Positions 44,227-53,450 of a DNA stretch of 64,000 nt are shown here, piece after piece (within the stretch, counting starts at the first letter, position 1; each line of letters begins with the position of its first letter). Source of the stretch: QQWI01 sp964522015 (GTDB lineage: Bacteria; Bacillota; Clostridia; Peptostreptococcales; Acidaminobacteraceae); contig CAZFST010000004.1 in the NCBI GenBank assembly GCA_964522015.1, forward strand, positions 93,850 through 157,849. Direction: 5' to 3'. The notes under the pieces are model-generated. The model ran no database searches and had not been told where the DNA came from. It saw only the letters and a list, made by a program, of their open reading frames with translations. A program made the translations under genes and the position numbers.

Positions 44227-45711
44227 ATGGATCATCCTTTTAAATTTGGAGATGTGTCCCCGTTTATTGCCCCTAGGAGGCCCCACTTGCAAAGAAAACG
44301 AAATTATAAACCCCTAATTCGCTTGACGACATATTTTCTATTGGCTATTTTGGCCTATTTGGGTGTTAAGACCCTGATTGCCCTAGATCCACTTGCGGAA
44401 AGGTTCAACGGCACAGTGAGTATGCCCCAGGGAGAAGTAGCGTTTGAAGATACTAAAATTGAAGTGGCTTGCGTTCGAGTCACCGACGAAATTCCAGAAA
44501 CTCAAATTGTGATTTTACCAAAAGGTCAATCTTCGGTCTCATTTCGAGTAAAAGTACCAAAAGCAGATAAGGCCTATTACCTGCGATATACGATTTTCCC
44601 CCAAGGTGGCATCGGGTCAAAGGACGCCGTTGCGTTTTCAAACTCGACCCAGTACTCCAATTTAGGGATTGGTGGTCTTAGTATCATGAACTTGGTTTAT
44701 GCCAAAGAAGGGTATCTAAGCCCAAATGGCATGACCTACGATGGCACCCATAAATTGTCACTTCAAAAGACTGAATTGGGTGGACACAACTTAACCCTTA
44801 GCAAGGTTGTGGGCATTCAGGAAAAGACAGATCAGCTGATCAAAGACTTGCAACTTGATAATCTCACGGCAGCGCAAAAGGAAAGAGCCATTTACAACTT
44901 TGTAGTGGACTACCTCCCAATTACTCAGCAAACCATCACAGATGTGACCAGACGTGCTGTTGTTGAATTTGAAAATCCTTTACAGTCAGCCTTGATGGAC
45001 CAACAAAGTGTTTGGCTTGGCCATCCCTTCTTAACAAAATGGTTACTCCATAATGCCGGCATAGAATCTCAGTTAGTCGAGGCCCACAGGAAAGCGTTTA
45101 ACTTTACCACGGTTTATAATCTGGTGACTATCGACCAAAAGAACTACTTTTTAGATACCCTAAGCGCCTCACAAAGGATCACCGATGGGGCCTTAGCAGA
45201 TGGTACAGTTACTTTTGACAGTTTAGAATTGGCAAAAACGTATTTTAGTAACCGTTACTTTAACATGACCGATGATTTTATTCAAAATCAGGGATTAAGA
45301 GAAACCACTGAAAGTGGCAATCCTGCCAATGCAACCAACGGAGCGGGATTTGGTTTAATAGCTCATTATCTTGAGGCCAATAGTCCAGATGTTTCCCAGG
45401 GTGATGTGGTTCACATTCGTGGTCAAGTGGTGTTGCCTTTTGGGGTACAAGCACCGAGATATGGCCTACCAGTTGAGGTAACCATTGCTGCTGGATTTGA
45501 AACCCCTACATTGACAGATGATTTTGTCAGTGTCCATACAGTTCTGATTCCCCAGGGAAAAAGAAAAGGGAAGTTCGAACTGGATTTTATTGCAACTAAA
45601 CAACCAACAACCTTGTCAGTTAAAGAGTATAGAGCCAATTTAAATGGATCGATCAGGTTAGAGACCACGGGAAACCCTGAAATCCAAGTAAGTGTTCCAA
45701 TTGCACCATAA
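44227..45711 (+). CDS. Membrane-anchored degenerate transglutaminase-like protein
   Basis: A 494-aa protein with a TM segment near residues 32-50 (LTTYFLLAILAYLGVKTLIAL) and an extracellular remainder. The middle resembles a transglutaminase-like core (YNFVVDYLPIT, then LGHPFLTKWLLHNAGIESQLVEA and YNLVTIDQKNYFLDTL). However, the catalytic Cys before the helix and the His of the HAWN motif are not present. It is therefore probably a non-enzymatic relative. The C-terminal ~130 residues look like a beta-sandwich domain. Third gene of the GNAT operon. The function is unknown. Confidence 0.6.
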   Translation: MDHPFKFGDVSPFIAPRRPHLQRKRNYKPLIRLTTYFLLAILAYLGVKTLIALDPLAERFNGTVSMPQGEVAFEDTKIEVACVRVTDEIPETQIVILPKGQSSVSFRVKVPKADKAYYLRYTIFPQGGIGSKDAVAFSNSTQYSNLGIGGLSIMNLVYAKEGYLSPNGMTYDGTHKLSLQKTELGGHNLTLSKVVGIQEKTDQLIKDLQLDNLTAAQKERAIYNFVVDYLPITQQTITDVTRRAVVEFENPLQSALMDQQSVWLGHPFLTKWLLHNAGIESQLVEAHRKAFNFTTVYNLVTIDQKNYFLDTLSASQRITDGALADGTVTFDSLELAKTYFSNRYFNMTDDFIQNQGLRETTESGNPANATNGAGFGLIAHYLEANSPDVSQGDVVHIRGQVVLPFGVQAPRYGLPVEVTIAAGFETPTLTDDFVSVHTVLIPQGKRKGKFELDFIATKQPTTLSVKEYRANLNGSIRLETTGNPEIQVSVPIAP

Positions 45712-45866
45712 AGGGATTTTTCACATCCAAAAGCATGAAAATATTTACTAAAAATCGACGGTGCATTACAAATTGTTCACTTTTAGGGATGCAATTTTCA
45801 TCATAATAGCGTACAATGAAGTATTGATAGTTGATTGATTAGAAAGATACGACTTTTGGGGGGCTT

Positions 45867-47342
45867 ATGGCGATGAATTACAATTTAAAGAGAGCAGTAA
45901 CGGCGAATGTTGGTTTTATCTGGTTTTTTTCGTTTTTTTTAAGTTTGACAGCCTATGTCAATGGGGGCTTGGAGTATGGTGTTAAGGCGTTGGTAGCAAC
46001 TTCTGTAACCGCAATCATTGCAACGGTTATGAATATCTCGCCGATTTCAATGGGTATTAAAAGTGAACTGATTATTTTTTTGCCCTTCTTTGCATCCATC
46101 GGTTTATCAATTGTCAATGGTGGTGTTGAAAGGATGTTTAACATCTATATGCTAGCTCTTGTTATGCAATCCTTGTATTTCAACTACAGGAAAATGCTAG
46201 TAGCAGGAGGTGCAATTAATGCTGTGTTGGTTGTGCTTTACTTTATAAATCCCAACTATCTGATGGCCAGTGGCATGGGAATTGGTGAATTTATACCGCG
46301 GATGGGGGCCATTTTCAGTGCTTACCTGGTTCTTTTATTGCTAAGCAAGTGGGGTCAAGAAACCACAAACGAAGCCCAGAAACAGACTGAAAAAAGCGAA
46401 GAAGCCTTTAAAACCCTTAAAGAGATTTTTGACGAAGTTAAAGACTCAACGTTACATTTGAAGGAGTCCACTGAAAGTTGTACAGAAAAAATGGTGGATA
46501 ATCGAAATGGTAATTATGCCATTAATCAAGCCATCAAAGAACTGGTTCAAAGTGTTGATGAAGCAGCATCCACAGTGTCTGATATCAATACCAGTGTTGG
46601 GGTTTCTGGTGCTAATGTGGATAAGACTTACACCATCATGGAACAGTTAGATGGGGTTTTTGCAAAACTTAAATCTGCATTTGGTGAAAGTGGTAAATCC
46701 ATGAACGCCATGACAACCTCTATTTACAAAATGAATGATACGATGAAGGAAAGTTTTGAAACCATAAAAGTGCTATCTAGTAAGATGCAAGATATACAAA
46801 AACATTTAGATGGTATTGTCACCATCTCTAACCAAACAAATCTACTCGCACTAAATGCTTCTATTGAGGCAGCAAGAGCTGGAGAGCATGGCAAAGGTTT
46901 TTCCGTGGTCGCTGACGAAATTCGTAAGCTATCCATTGAAAGTAGCGTATTTGCTGATGATATTAGAAAAATAACCTCCGTGCTGATGCAAGCAACTCAA
47001 TCAGCTCTTGAAAAAGCAGAAGATGGCCAAACTGCAATGAACGAAGGCGTTGATGCCATGCAACAATTGGATACCCATTTTGCACTGGTAGATGAAAACT
47101 TTACAATAGCTGATCAGGAACTGAACGAAGAGTCACAACTGATACGAGTGATTCACACTGAATTTGTTAAGATAGAGGATTCCATCGCAAGCATAGCAGC
47201 AGTCCTTGAAGAAAATGCAGCCCACTTTCAAGAAATTGCTTCAAGAGTGGAAGTGCAATCTGAGATTACTGACAATGTCACTATTGAGATTGAAAACATC
47301 TCGAAAGTTGGAAGCCATCTTTATGAAAGTGTTAGTAAGTAA
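45867..47342 (+). CDS. Methyl-accepting chemotaxis-type transducer
   Basis: A 491-aa protein. The N-terminal ~170 residues hold five to six hydrophobic segments without a large external domain. No HAMP domain is obvious. The cytoplasmic region contains the signalling hairpin (TNLLALNASIEAARAGEHGKGFSVVADEIRKLS). It should form long helical bundles at the membrane and signal to CheA/CheW or a relative. The sensed stimulus is probably within the membrane or cytoplasmic. GGGGGG lies upstream of the ATG. No che genes are nearby. Confidence 0.88.
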   Translation: MAMNYNLKRAVTANVGFIWFFSFFLSLTAYVNGGLEYGVKALVATSVTAIIATVMNISPISMGIKSELIIFLPFFASIGLSIVNGGVERMFNIYMLALVMQSLYFNYRKMLVAGGAINAVLVVLYFINPNYLMASGMGIGEFIPRMGAIFSAYLVLLLLSKWGQETTNEAQKQTEKSEEAFKTLKEIFDEVKDSTLHLKESTESCTEKMVDNRNGNYAINQAIKELVQSVDEAASTVSDINTSVGVSGANVDKTYTIMEQLDGVFAKLKSAFGESGKSMNAMTTSIYKMNDTMKESFETIKVLSSKMQDIQKHLDGIVTISNQTNLLALNASIEAARAGEHGKGFSVVADEIRKLSIESSVFADDIRKITSVLMQATQSALEKAEDGQTAMNEGVDAMQQLDTHFALVDENFTIADQELNEESQLIRVIHTEFVKIEDSIASIAAVLEENAAHFQEIASRVEVQSEITDNVTIEIENISKVGSHLYESVSK

Positions 47343-47406
47343 TTAGAATATAATATGGTGAATATTACAAAATTCGCACTCGATACTAAACATGATTCTA
47401 AACTTA

Positions 47407-47462
47407 GAGGGAAGGGAATAGCCGTTACTGCAGAAATGCAGTGTTGGCTATTCCCTTCCCTC
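47407..47462 (+). terminator. Long hairpin after the MCP gene
   Basis: GAGGGAAGGGAATAGCC pairs perfectly with GGCTATTCCCTTCCCTC, and the loop contains a CTGCA/TGCAG stem. The following T-run is weak (CTCTTTT), so it may be a terminator or an mRNA 3' end stabiliser. Confidence 0.6.
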
Positions 47463-47525
47463 TGACTCTTTTGATAGAGAAGTTCTAATCAGGGTATATA
47501 GATTGATAGATGTAAAGGAGGGGCC

Positions 47526-49625
47526 ATGAAAATACCTGAGATAAAGTTATTGAAAATCATTGAAAGACTTAATCCCATATTTTTGAACGAAAAGTCCCTC
47601 TTTTATGGCGAAGATCAGTTGCCGTTTTGGAAAAATACCATTTTTTCCGTGGTATCATTTTTCACAATTCTCCTTGGGGGGCCAGCTTTTTTATTAGGAG
47701 CAGCGATGTTCTATTTTGAGGGAGATTACCTATTAGCCATGACAGAAATTGCTATATATCTTGGCATTATTGCTGTAACCACACAAAAAAAATGGTCGAT
47801 TCAAGTCCGTGTTGCCTATATTATTTTGGCACTTTATGCCTTGAGTTTATTGGTACTGATATTCACAGGGCCATCTGGGGCAGGTATGATATGTGTCCTG
47901 TTTACGCTGATACTAGCCGGTCTGTTGCTTAATAAACAATGGAGTCAGCGCTTTTTAGTGTTTAATATTTTTATTTTTACTCTATTAACCCTTTGGCTCC
48001 ATAACCAGTGGCTAGTCAATTACGCCATTCATCAATATTCTGGCACATGGCTTATGAGTGTGTTGACTACCCAGATTTCTGGCATCATTCTCTTAATACT
48101 GGCACATTTTATTTATGATGGTCTAGAAATGCAAAACAATAAAATTAAGCTATCTAAAGAGATCATCTTAAATAGTGAAATCAGACACAAAGCCATGATT
48201 GAGAATATTTCAGATGTGATTATGGTTTTGGATGGTGATGGGATTATTCAATATGCTAGTCCCAACGTTGCACTGCGATGCGGATGGCCCCATCAAGTGA
48301 TATTAGGTCAACCATTTTTTCGATTTGTCAGGCTAGATCAACATAAATTTGTTCAAAAGAAGTTGGACGATCTACTGAATGAAACCATTCCTGATACCCA
48401 TTTTGAAGCCGGTGTGATTTTTGAGAATGGGGAACAAAGGGAGTTTAATTTTACCGCGTCTAATTTATTGGATGATCCCAACGTTCAAGGCATTCTCTTG
48501 AATTTCCATGATATCACTGAAAGAAGACGACGAGAAGATGAAATCTTATACCTAATGGAGCGAGATGCTTTGACAGGTCTGTTAAATAGGCATCTCATGA
48601 ACTTTAAAATTGACGAGATTGACACAGCAGAAAATCTGCCGATTTCTATTATCTATGGGGATTTGAATGGTCTAAAGATGATTAATGACGCACTTGGTCA
48701 CCAGTGGGGGGATCAACTACTCATTGCAATCGCTGAAATTCTTCAATCAGTCAGTCGCCAGACCGACGCAGTTTTTCGAGTAGGTGGTGATGAATTTTTA
48801 ATGATCATGCCAAATACCGATAGTGAAGCGGTTGACCAAATTGCTCAATCCATTTTTGAGGCCTGTGACAGCTATAATCAATCAAGCGCAAATCAATCCT
48901 ATTTTTTAAGTATTTCATTAGGAGTCAGTACAAAAGAGAGCCAGTCAGTGACCATTGAAGCTGTCATAAAAATGGCTGAGGAAGTCATGTATCGCCGTAA
49001 GGTGTTTGAAGAAAAGAGTATACACAATTCAATATTACTGTCCATGCTAAAAGTACTTTTTGAAAAAAGTCAGGAAACAGAAGAACATGCTCAGCGATTG
49101 GTGCTTATGAGCGAAGCCATAGGCCAAAAAATGAAACTGTCTAGCCGTGATCTTTACGATCTTGAACTGGTTGCAAAGCTCCACGATATAGGTAAAATAG
49201 CCATTGATTCAAGTATTCTGGAGAAAACCACACAATTAACGGATGAGGATTGGATTGCGCTTAAAAAGCATCCTGAAATTGGCTATCGGATTGCAAAGGC
49301 CTGTCCTGAATTGGCATCAGCGGCGAATTATATTTACACCCATCACGAAAAGTGGGATGGTACTGGCTATCCCCAAGGCCTTAAAGGGACAAGTATTCCT
49401 CTGATTTCAAGAATTGTTGCCGTGGTTGATGCCTTTGATGCCATGACTGAAAATCGTAGCTACCGCTTAAAACGGTCCCAGAAAACTGCTGTTGAAGAAA
49501 TCATAAATTGTAGTGGGACTCAGTTTGATCCCGAAGTTGTTGCTGTATTTGTTGAGCTATTTAGGAACCAACAGCAGGTTAATCATCCAAAGAACATTGC
49601 CGATACAAATGAAAAGCCATCCTGA
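47526..49625 (+). CDS. Multi-TM PAS-GGDEF-HD-GYP cyclic-di-GMP enzyme
   Basis: A 699-aa protein. Residues ~35-200 contain about six TM helices. A PAS domain spans ~220-335 (IENISDVIMVLDGDGIIQYASPN). A GGDEF domain spans ~340-500 with an intact VGGDEFLMI active site, which should make c-di-GMP. A C-terminal HD-GYP domain spans ~510-680 with LHDIGKIAID and HHEKWDGTGYP, which should degrade it. Such bifunctional proteins switch by signal. AAGGAGGGGCC precedes the ATG. It faces the convergent DsbA-like gene. Confidence 0.88.
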   Translation: MKIPEIKLLKIIERLNPIFLNEKSLFYGEDQLPFWKNTIFSVVSFFTILLGGPAFLLGAAMFYFEGDYLLAMTEIAIYLGIIAVTTQKKWSIQVRVAYIILALYALSLLVLIFTGPSGAGMICVLFTLILAGLLLNKQWSQRFLVFNIFIFTLLTLWLHNQWLVNYAIHQYSGTWLMSVLTTQISGIILLILAHFIYDGLEMQNNKIKLSKEIILNSEIRHKAMIENISDVIMVLDGDGIIQYASPNVALRCGWPHQVILGQPFFRFVRLDQHKFVQKKLDDLLNETIPDTHFEAGVIFENGEQREFNFTASNLLDDPNVQGILLNFHDITERRRREDEILYLMERDALTGLLNRHLMNFKIDEIDTAENLPISIIYGDLNGLKMINDALGHQWGDQLLIAIAEILQSVSRQTDAVFRVGGDEFLMIMPNTDSEAVDQIAQSIFEACDSYNQSSANQSYFLSISLGVSTKESQSVTIEAVIKMAEEVMYRRKVFEEKSIHNSILLSMLKVLFEKSQETEEHAQRLVLMSEAIGQKMKLSSRDLYDLELVAKLHDIGKIAIDSSILEKTTQLTDEDWIALKKHPEIGYRIAKACPELASAANYIYTHHEKWDGTGYPQGLKGTSIPLISRIVAVVDAFDAMTENRSYRLKRSQKTAVEEIINCSGTQFDPEVVAVFVELFRNQQQVNHPKNIADTNEKPS

Positions 49626-49660
49626 AACCCAATGGGTTTGACAGGATGGCTTTATTTTTA
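49612..49660 (+). terminator. Terminator after the GGDEF-HD-GYP gene
   Basis: AAGCCATCCTG pairs with CAGGATGGCTT, with an inner AAACCC/GGGTTT stem, followed by TATTTTTA. The stem includes the last codons of the gene. Confidence 0.85.
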
Positions 49661-49679
49661 GTGAAATGATGATGTATGT

Positions 49680-49775
49680 CCCAAGTAGTGTTGTGCGGCA
49701 ACACCCAAGCAGTGTTGTGCGGCAACACCCAAGCAGTGTTGTGCGGCAACACCCAAGCAGTGTTGTGCGGCAACA
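49680..49775. repeat. Four tandem 24-bp hairpin repeats between convergent genes
   Basis: Exact 24-bp period (49680, 49704, 49728 and 49752). Each unit contains GTGTTG-TGCGG-CAACAC, a 6-bp hairpin; the first copy has one difference (AAGTAG for AAGCAG). The array lies between the terminator of the GGDEF-HD-GYP gene and the DsbA-like stop codon. Confidence 0.92.
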
Positions 49776-49778
49776 CCC

Positions 49779-50414
49779 TTAAATGCTCCCTAAGACGCTT
49801 TTGAAGTGTTCAATGCTTTGCGCGCCAGAAATTCTATGCTTATCATTGATGATAAAGAAGGGAACCCCTGTAATACCAAGGGTTTGTGCTTGCTTTTGAT
49901 CAGCTTTCACTCTTGCTAAAAGGGTAGGGTCATCTAATCGTTTTTTTAGAGCATGTACATCTAGACCAATCTCAGCTGCTAACTCAAGGAGTGTTGTTTC
50001 ATCATTAATGTCAGCCCCTTCTTCAAAGTAAGCGGCGTAAAACCGGTTGACCAGTTCAAAGTCCTTGCCAACTTCTTTGGCATACTGTGCAATGATATGG
50101 GCCATTTCTGTGTTACCGGGCTTAAGGATATCAAATCGATAATTGAGCCCAACTTGTTTTGCACTGGCCACAATGCGGTCGTTATTTGCCTTGGCCTGGT
50201 CATAACTCATGTGATATTTATCAGCAATGATTTGGTGAATATCTTTACCAACCATAGGAACAACAGCTTTGCTCGGGTTCAGCTGAAAGCTCTTAAAGTT
50301 GATTTCGACATCATCCTTTCCTGCAAATTCTTTCAGTGCCATTTCGAATTTTCTTTCGCCTAAATAGCAAAAGGGGCAAACAAAGTCAAACCAAATATCA
50401 ATTTTCGTTTTCAT
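49779..50414 (-). CDS. DsbA-family oxidoreductase (FrnE/HCCA-isomerase-like)
   Basis: A 211-aa thioredoxin-fold protein. WFDFVCPFCYLGERKF carries the CPFC active site at residues ~14-17, and the cis-Pro loop is TGVPFFII near 187. No signal peptide is seen, so it is cytoplasmic. It belongs to the FrnE-type DsbA branch, which handles disulfides or glutathione-type adducts in the cytoplasm. AAGGAGG lies upstream of the ATG. Confidence 0.85.
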   Translation of the reverse strand: MKTKIDIWFDFVCPFCYLGERKFEMALKEFAGKDDVEINFKSFQLNPSKAVVPMVGKDIHQIIADKYHMSYDQAKANNDRIVASAKQVGLNYRFDILKPGNTEMAHIIAQYAKEVGKDFELVNRFYAAYFEEGADINDETTLLELAAEIGLDVHALKKRLDDPTLLARVKADQKQAQTLGITGVPFFIINDKHRISGAQSIEHFKSVLGSI

Positions 50415-50500
50415 ATAGCCTCCTTGAGGTCGAGATACCTCGAGAATAAGTCGAGATGTGTCCCCAATTCATCCCTGTAGGGGGGAATCGGTATACGTCC

Positions 50501-51238
50501 CTATAAAAAGCCTTGGGATTTAAGGGTGCCTGTCACTTTTGGGAAATACACTTGCTTGTACGTATTGGCAATTGCCCCACTCCAATTATGAACCGTTGCC
50601 CCATTTGTTCTTTTATCCATATAGGCTAAAATCACTTCGTCGTAGGCATCCAGGGCTGGAGATAAGTTTGATTGGTACACATCGTCATGAATCACAGCTT
50701 CCACAGCAAAACGTGGTTTTTGATCTGGAATATCGGCTTGATTTGGATGTCCTACGCACAGGCCCACCAAAGGGTATACCAGTTCGGGTAATTGTAGCAA
50801 ATCAATCATTTCCTGAGGGTTATTACGAATGCCTCCTATGCAAACTGTTCCAAGACCCAAGGATTCTGCGGCTGCAATGGTATTTCCCATGGCCAGGCCA
50901 ACATCCACACTGGCCACCAGCACCCCTTCTTCGTTACTCGGGATTACCAGTACCTCACCAGCCTTTTGGCTAGCAAGTGATGCCCTGTGATAATCCATTA
51001 CAAATAATAGAAAGACAGGGGCTTGGCTAATCCACGGTTGTCCTCCGGCATATTGGGCAATTAAATCTTTTTTAGCTTGGTCGGTGACCACAATCACACT
51101 CATTTGTTGGCCGTTGATTGAAGACGGAGCCGCTTGAGCGCAGGCGAGAATAGCTTCTAGCTGTTGTGGTGCAATGGTTTGATCTGTAAAACTTCTAATT
51201 GACCGGTGGTTTAATATGCTGTTAATGGTTTGATTCAT
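50501..51238 (-). CDS. NfsA-like NAD(P)H nitroreductase
   Basis: A 245-aa nitroreductase-fold protein. INSILNHRSIRSFTDQTIAPQQLEAIL is the typical N-terminus, followed by APSSINGQQMSVIVV, and GLGTVCIGGIRNNPQEMIDLL is the NfsA-type FMN region. Start ATG 51238 has GGAGG upstream; a longer in-frame start at 51304 lies within the TetR gene. The gene overlaps the TetR-family gene by 17 bp, suggesting both are expressed together and controlled by that repressor. It reduces nitro or quinone compounds. Confidence 0.85.
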   Translation of the reverse strand: MNQTINSILNHRSIRSFTDQTIAPQQLEAILACAQAAPSSINGQQMSVIVVTDQAKKDLIAQYAGGQPWISQAPVFLLFVMDYHRASLASQKAGEVLVIPSNEEGVLVASVDVGLAMGNTIAAAESLGLGTVCIGGIRNNPQEMIDLLQLPELVYPLVGLCVGHPNQADIPDQKPRFAVEAVIHDDVYQSNLSPALDAYDEVILAYMDKRTNGATVHNWSGAIANTYKQVYFPKVTGTLKSQGFL

Positions 51239-51815
51239 TGTAAGCCTCCATAATTGGGTTGAGTTGTATGCCGCGCCACAGGACATCAAATGCTTCCTGG
51301 ACAATCGGTGGGGTTAAGGGCATCACGCCCCGTTGGTGATGACGAGAGAGTTCTGTAATGGGTCCGAGAATATATGCGCTCAGGGTTTGACAGGGTAAGG
51401 GGAGAATCGTTTTTTCTGCCATGCCTCTGTGTAGAACCTCAGTCAGCAAGCGGTAGACAACCTGCTGTTTGGCTTGTACTTCTGGACAACTGATATGTGT
51501 TGATTGATATTCCTGCATAAAGCGGACTTTACATGGAAAGTCCAGATGAAAGGCTAAAACTGCGTGCCACATACTAAAAAACATTGGCTTTAAGGGCAGG
51601 TCGTCTTTGTGCTGCTGAGTAATGGCCACATTGAGTTCGTCGGCAATCTCATTATAAAGCGTGGCTAGAAGTGCTTCCTTGCTTTCAAAGTACCTGTAGA
51701 TGGTACCTGCTGCAATGCCAGCCTCCTGTGCTATTTTCGCCATGGGGGTGGCGCTTAGTCCGCCAGTCATTGCTATTTTTAAGACTGCGTCAAATATCCG
51801 TTCCCGCTTGTCCAC
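51222..51815 (-). CDS. TetR/AcrR-family repressor
   Basis: A 197-aa protein from GTG 51815 with AGGAGG 5 bases upstream. The N-terminal HTH (GLSATPMAKIAQEAGIAAGTIYRYFESKEALLATLYNEI) is classic TetR; the rest is helical. An operator-like palindrome lies just upstream, so autoregulation is likely. The nitroreductase gene follows with a 17-bp overlap. Inducer unknown. Confidence 0.9.
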   Translation of the reverse strand: MDKRERIFDAVLKIAMTGGLSATPMAKIAQEAGIAAGTIYRYFESKEALLATLYNEIADELNVAITQQHKDDLPLKPMFFSMWHAVLAFHLDFPCKVRFMQEYQSTHISCPEVQAKQQVVYRLLTEVLHRGMAEKTILPLPCQTLSAYILGPITELSRHHQRGVMPLTPPIVQEAFDVLWRGIQLNPIMEAYNESNH

Positions 51816-51835
51816 TAGGGCCTCCTAAATCTAAA

Positions 51836-51855
51836 AAATGAATGAGCGTTCATTT
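51836..51855. promoter_or_regulatory. TetR operator-like palindrome
   Basis: AAATGAA-TGAGCG-TTCATTT lies about 20 bp before the tetR start, in the usual position and form of TetR/AcrR sites (TGAxxG..CxTTCA-type). Confidence 0.65.
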
Positions 51856-51900
51856 ACAAACCAACTATAACACGATTGATAATCATTTGCAACTAATTTG

Positions 51901-51975
51901 TGCAAAAATATAAGAACTGTTTTCGTGTAAAAAGATAAGAGCTGTCTTCATGCAAAAATATAAGCGTTGGCAGAA
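51901..51975. repeat. Three tandem 25-bp imperfect repeats
   Basis: Units at 51901-51925, 51926-51950 and 51951-51975 each begin TGYAAAAA and contain ATAAG. They lie between the TetR promoter region and the terminator of the HD-GYP gene. No gene is seen here. Confidence 0.7.
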
Positions 51976-51977
51976 CA

Positions 51978-52026
51978 TAAAAAATCGCCAATCATGATTA
52001 GCTTTGAGCTTTCGTGATTGGCGATT
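51978..52026 (-). terminator. Terminator of the minus-strand HD-GYP gene
   Basis: AATCGCCAATCA pairs with TGATTGGCGATT; on the minus strand a run of T residues follows (GATTTTTTA). Confidence 0.75.
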
Positions 52027-52077
52027 CTTAAAGGTTGGTTTTCGTGGTAAATAGTTTCAAGTGGATTGGGTTCAAGC

Positions 52078-53385
52078 TTAATCTTGACTAAGTGAGAAAA
52101 TCTCATCCATTTTTTGGTGCTGTACTCTGAATACAGCCACCAATTTGGGGTCAAAATGACTTCCTTCTCCTTGGCAGATGATTTCGCAGGCCTTTTGATG
52201 TGATAGATAGTCTTTATAAGGCCGTTTACTTCTGAGGGCATCATAAACATCTACAATGGCCATCAGCCGTGCCTCAAGAGGAATTTCATTGGCTTTCAGT
52301 CCTTTGGGGTAGCCGGTACCATCCCATCGTTCGTGGTGAAATCTTGCAATGGTGATAGCGGTTTTAAGGTAAGTTGGAAAATTGGCCCGTTGCTGGGCAA
52401 TCTCCAGAGTGTTAGCGCCAATTTCCGAATGGGTTTTCATGATCTTAAACTCTTCTGCACTTAATGGGCCAGGCTTTAAAAGAATGGCATCCGGAATACC
52501 AACCTTGCCAATGTCATGTAGAGGTGCGGCTTGTACAATTTCTTCGATTTCTCGTTTATCAAAGTGATAATCCTGTGGAAACAGTTCGGAGGAGGCCGTT
52601 GCTAAAAGTAAAATATAAGCTGAAGTTCTTTCCAAATGCGCACCGGTGTCAGCATCTCGATTTTCAGCAAGAGAAGCAAGGGCAAATACAGTAGCATCCC
52701 TAGCTTGTGTGATGTTCTTCGACAGTTGTTTTTGCTTTTTGTGACTAATATAAAAGACAGAGAGCTGCAGTAGATAGAGTGATGATCCAAACAATATTGT
52801 AATTGACATGATGGCAAATCGCCCCTTTTTAAGGGCGTTTTGAAGGGATGCTGTTGACTCGTAAAACTCTATAACACCCCTAACTTCACCGTTAATAATG
52901 ATTGGCGAGTAAATTTCTAATAGGATACCTTGATCGCTTTCGTAAACATTCTCAAGTGTATCTGGAGCTTTGATTTCATAGGTTGGCTTCCCTTTTAAGG
53001 CAGCTAAAAAAGCGGCATTGCTTAGTGATTGGGTGCCAATTAACTTTTGTTCATCGCTCCAGAGCACCATGGCTTGAGGATTCCAAATTTTGATGCGAAA
53101 AATTTGACCTAAATGTAGAAGGGGTTTAAAAATCCCATCTCCATTTTCTTTGGAGTTTATTGTTGGTTTTTCAGCTAAAAAAACGGCCATTTGAGCATCT
53201 GTTTTCCCTAAAATTTCAATCAATTCGGGATACAAAGAAATATGGGAAGTGATGACGTAATCTTCAAAAAGTCTGGAGACGGAATCAACCAATATTGCGG
53301 TTGAAATAATCACCAGGATTAGGGTGAATAAGCTATATTGAACGATGATTGAGACTGAAGTGCTGAATCTCTTCAAGAAAACCAC
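52078..53385 (-). CDS. Membrane sensor HD-GYP protein
   Basis: A 435-aa protein. TM1 is near residues 13-33 (IVQYSLFTLILVIISTAILVD). The external sensor region to ~185 resembles a Cache/PAS-like fold (LLEIYSPIIINGEVRGVIEFYES). TM2 is near 195-215. A C-terminal HD-GYP domain carries LHDIGKVGIP, HSEIGANTL and HHERWDGTGYP, so the phosphodiesterase centre is intact. GTG 53385 is used as start; a TTG nine bases inside is also possible. Confidence 0.87.
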   Translation of the reverse strand: MVFLKRFSTSVSIIVQYSLFTLILVIISTAILVDSVSRLFEDYVITSHISLYPELIEILGKTDAQMAVFLAEKPTINSKENGDGIFKPLLHLGQIFRIKIWNPQAMVLWSDEQKLIGTQSLSNAAFLAALKGKPTYEIKAPDTLENVYESDQGILLEIYSPIIINGEVRGVIEFYESTASLQNALKKGRFAIMSITILFGSSLYLLQLSVFYISHKKQKQLSKNITQARDATVFALASLAENRDADTGAHLERTSAYILLLATASSELFPQDYHFDKREIEEIVQAAPLHDIGKVGIPDAILLKPGPLSAEEFKIMKTHSEIGANTLEIAQQRANFPTYLKTAITIARFHHERWDGTGYPKGLKANEIPLEARLMAIVDVYDALRSKRPYKDYLSHQKACEIICQGEGSHFDPKLVAVFRVQHQKMDEIFSLSQD

Positions 53386-53450
53386 CTACTTTCATGACTT
53401 ATAATAGGTCCATTATACCATTAGTCATAGGCAGTATACTAGAATATGTT

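Noticed and set aside
49680..49775. CRISPR array
   Set aside because: The repeats abut without spacers; hairpin units only.
49579..49776. Minus-strand ORF with a repeated 8-residue unit (HNTAWVLP)
   Set aside because: It arises because the 24-bp hairpin array is divisible by three; no start signal and no codon bias.
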